DNA from: Magnetococcales bacterium
GTDB taxonomy: Bacteria > Pseudomonadota > Magnetococcia > Magnetococcales > UBA8363
DNA: 63,836 nt
Direction: 5' to 3'
NCBI GenBank assembly: GCA_015228815.1
Contig: JADGCV010000027.1
Location: 1-63,836 of the forward strand
A program made the position numbers and the translations under genes. Shown in pieces: positions 63,739 to 63,836 of this stretch; the stretch's first letter is position 1, and each line of letters starts with the position of its first letter. The notes beneath the pieces were generated by a model. It was not told the DNA's origin. It worked only from the letters and a program-made list of their open reading frames with translations, and ran no database searches.

Positions 63739-63836
63739 TTGGATCAACATCAGCAAACGACCTGCTGGCACTGTCTGGTCGGCACCATACTGAAAACTCT
63801 GCTGGAACCGGTCGGCATCGACGTGCATTCCGAGGT
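63739..63836 (+). pseudogene. Third copy, 5' end only, cut by the window edge
   Basis: The TTG-led opening of the second copy repeats 881 bases later and runs out of the window. Whether it too has the 302-bp deletion cannot be seen. Confidence 0.75.

Larger units (their letters stand above)
62105..63836 (+). repeat. 881-bp tandem duplication at the window end
   Basis: Bases 62105-62985 recur, nearly unchanged, from 62986 to the window edge with an offset of 881 (at least one difference: GCGAAAAAAGG versus GCGGAAAAAGG). Each unit contains the 3' two-thirds of the nuclease-like gene, a 150-bp spacer, and the first ~128 bases of the next copy. The array continues beyond the window. Confidence 0.9.

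Noticed and set aside
1-63836. Magnetosome (mam/mms) genes, as expected if the organism is a magnetotactic coccus
   Set aside because: None recognised in the window; the taxonomic guess rests on other features.

Overview
The window is a GC-rich (roughly 58-60%) bacterial chromosome segment from a Gram-negative organism. It carries lipoproteins with lipoboxes, a SPOR protein, a type IV pilin, a hopanoid-type squalene synthase, a BatABCDE (aerotolerance) operon and a TolC-like factor. The gene set suggests a deep-branching proteobacterium. The very large pyruvate:ferredoxin oxidoreductase next to a fused Nfn-like flavoprotein, and the abundant hairpin repeats, would fit Magnetococcia. That placement is an inference: no rRNA or magnetosome gene is present to prove it.

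Layout. 1-290 holds tandem hairpin repeats. 294-8551 is mostly minus strand: queF, a SPOR lipoprotein, a small plus-strand lipoprotein, a methyltransferase, a MORN/TPR envelope protein and a TolC-like protein. 8678-13346 is plus strand: coaBC, then an Rrf2 regulator followed by a sulfur-transfer operon (MoeB/ThiF-like E1, cysteine synthase, degenerate E1 fused to TusA). 13421-15969 is a sigma-54 promoter, a type IV pilin and a GT-C/TPR membrane protein. 16032-16731 holds toxin-antitoxin and Rpn remnants. 17008-21708 is ppnP and an ABC transporter/FtsX permease/AttH-like operon. 21781-24111 encodes two glycosyltransferases (minus), followed by a SemiSWEET. 24596-35200 is a seven-gene moxR-DUF58-Bat operon with a giant BatB/C-like fusion. 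35399-35608 is a cold-shock protein.

35937-38971 looks like a small defence island: an AAA ATPase plus TOPRIM/DUF4435 pair (PARIS/OLD-like), a HEPN/MNT pair and the tail of a type I methylase. After it come transketolase, hpnC, trpA/trpB and a PIN-toxin module (44701-45577). 45579-51650 is a plus-strand cluster. It has two exosortase-system-type glycosyltransferases, a Tat-exported cysteine-bearing small protein, a PqqD-like chaperone, an HprK-related kinase and a TPR-sulfotransferase. I regard this as the most interesting candidate system here.

52185-53160 has two tRNA-Ser(UGA) genes, one with a badly paired acceptor stem, a tRNA-Ser-like fragment and two broken genes. This looks like an integration scar. 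53573-61515 encodes the 1679-residue PFOR and the Nfn-like fusion, closed by a strong terminator. 61675 to the window end is a PD-(D/E)XK-like gene followed by an 881-bp tandem duplication carrying frameshifted copies.

Long ORFs antisense to real genes are common because of the high GC and are left out. Start sites were chosen by Shine-Dalgarno match and family alignment, and differ in many places from the longest open frame.
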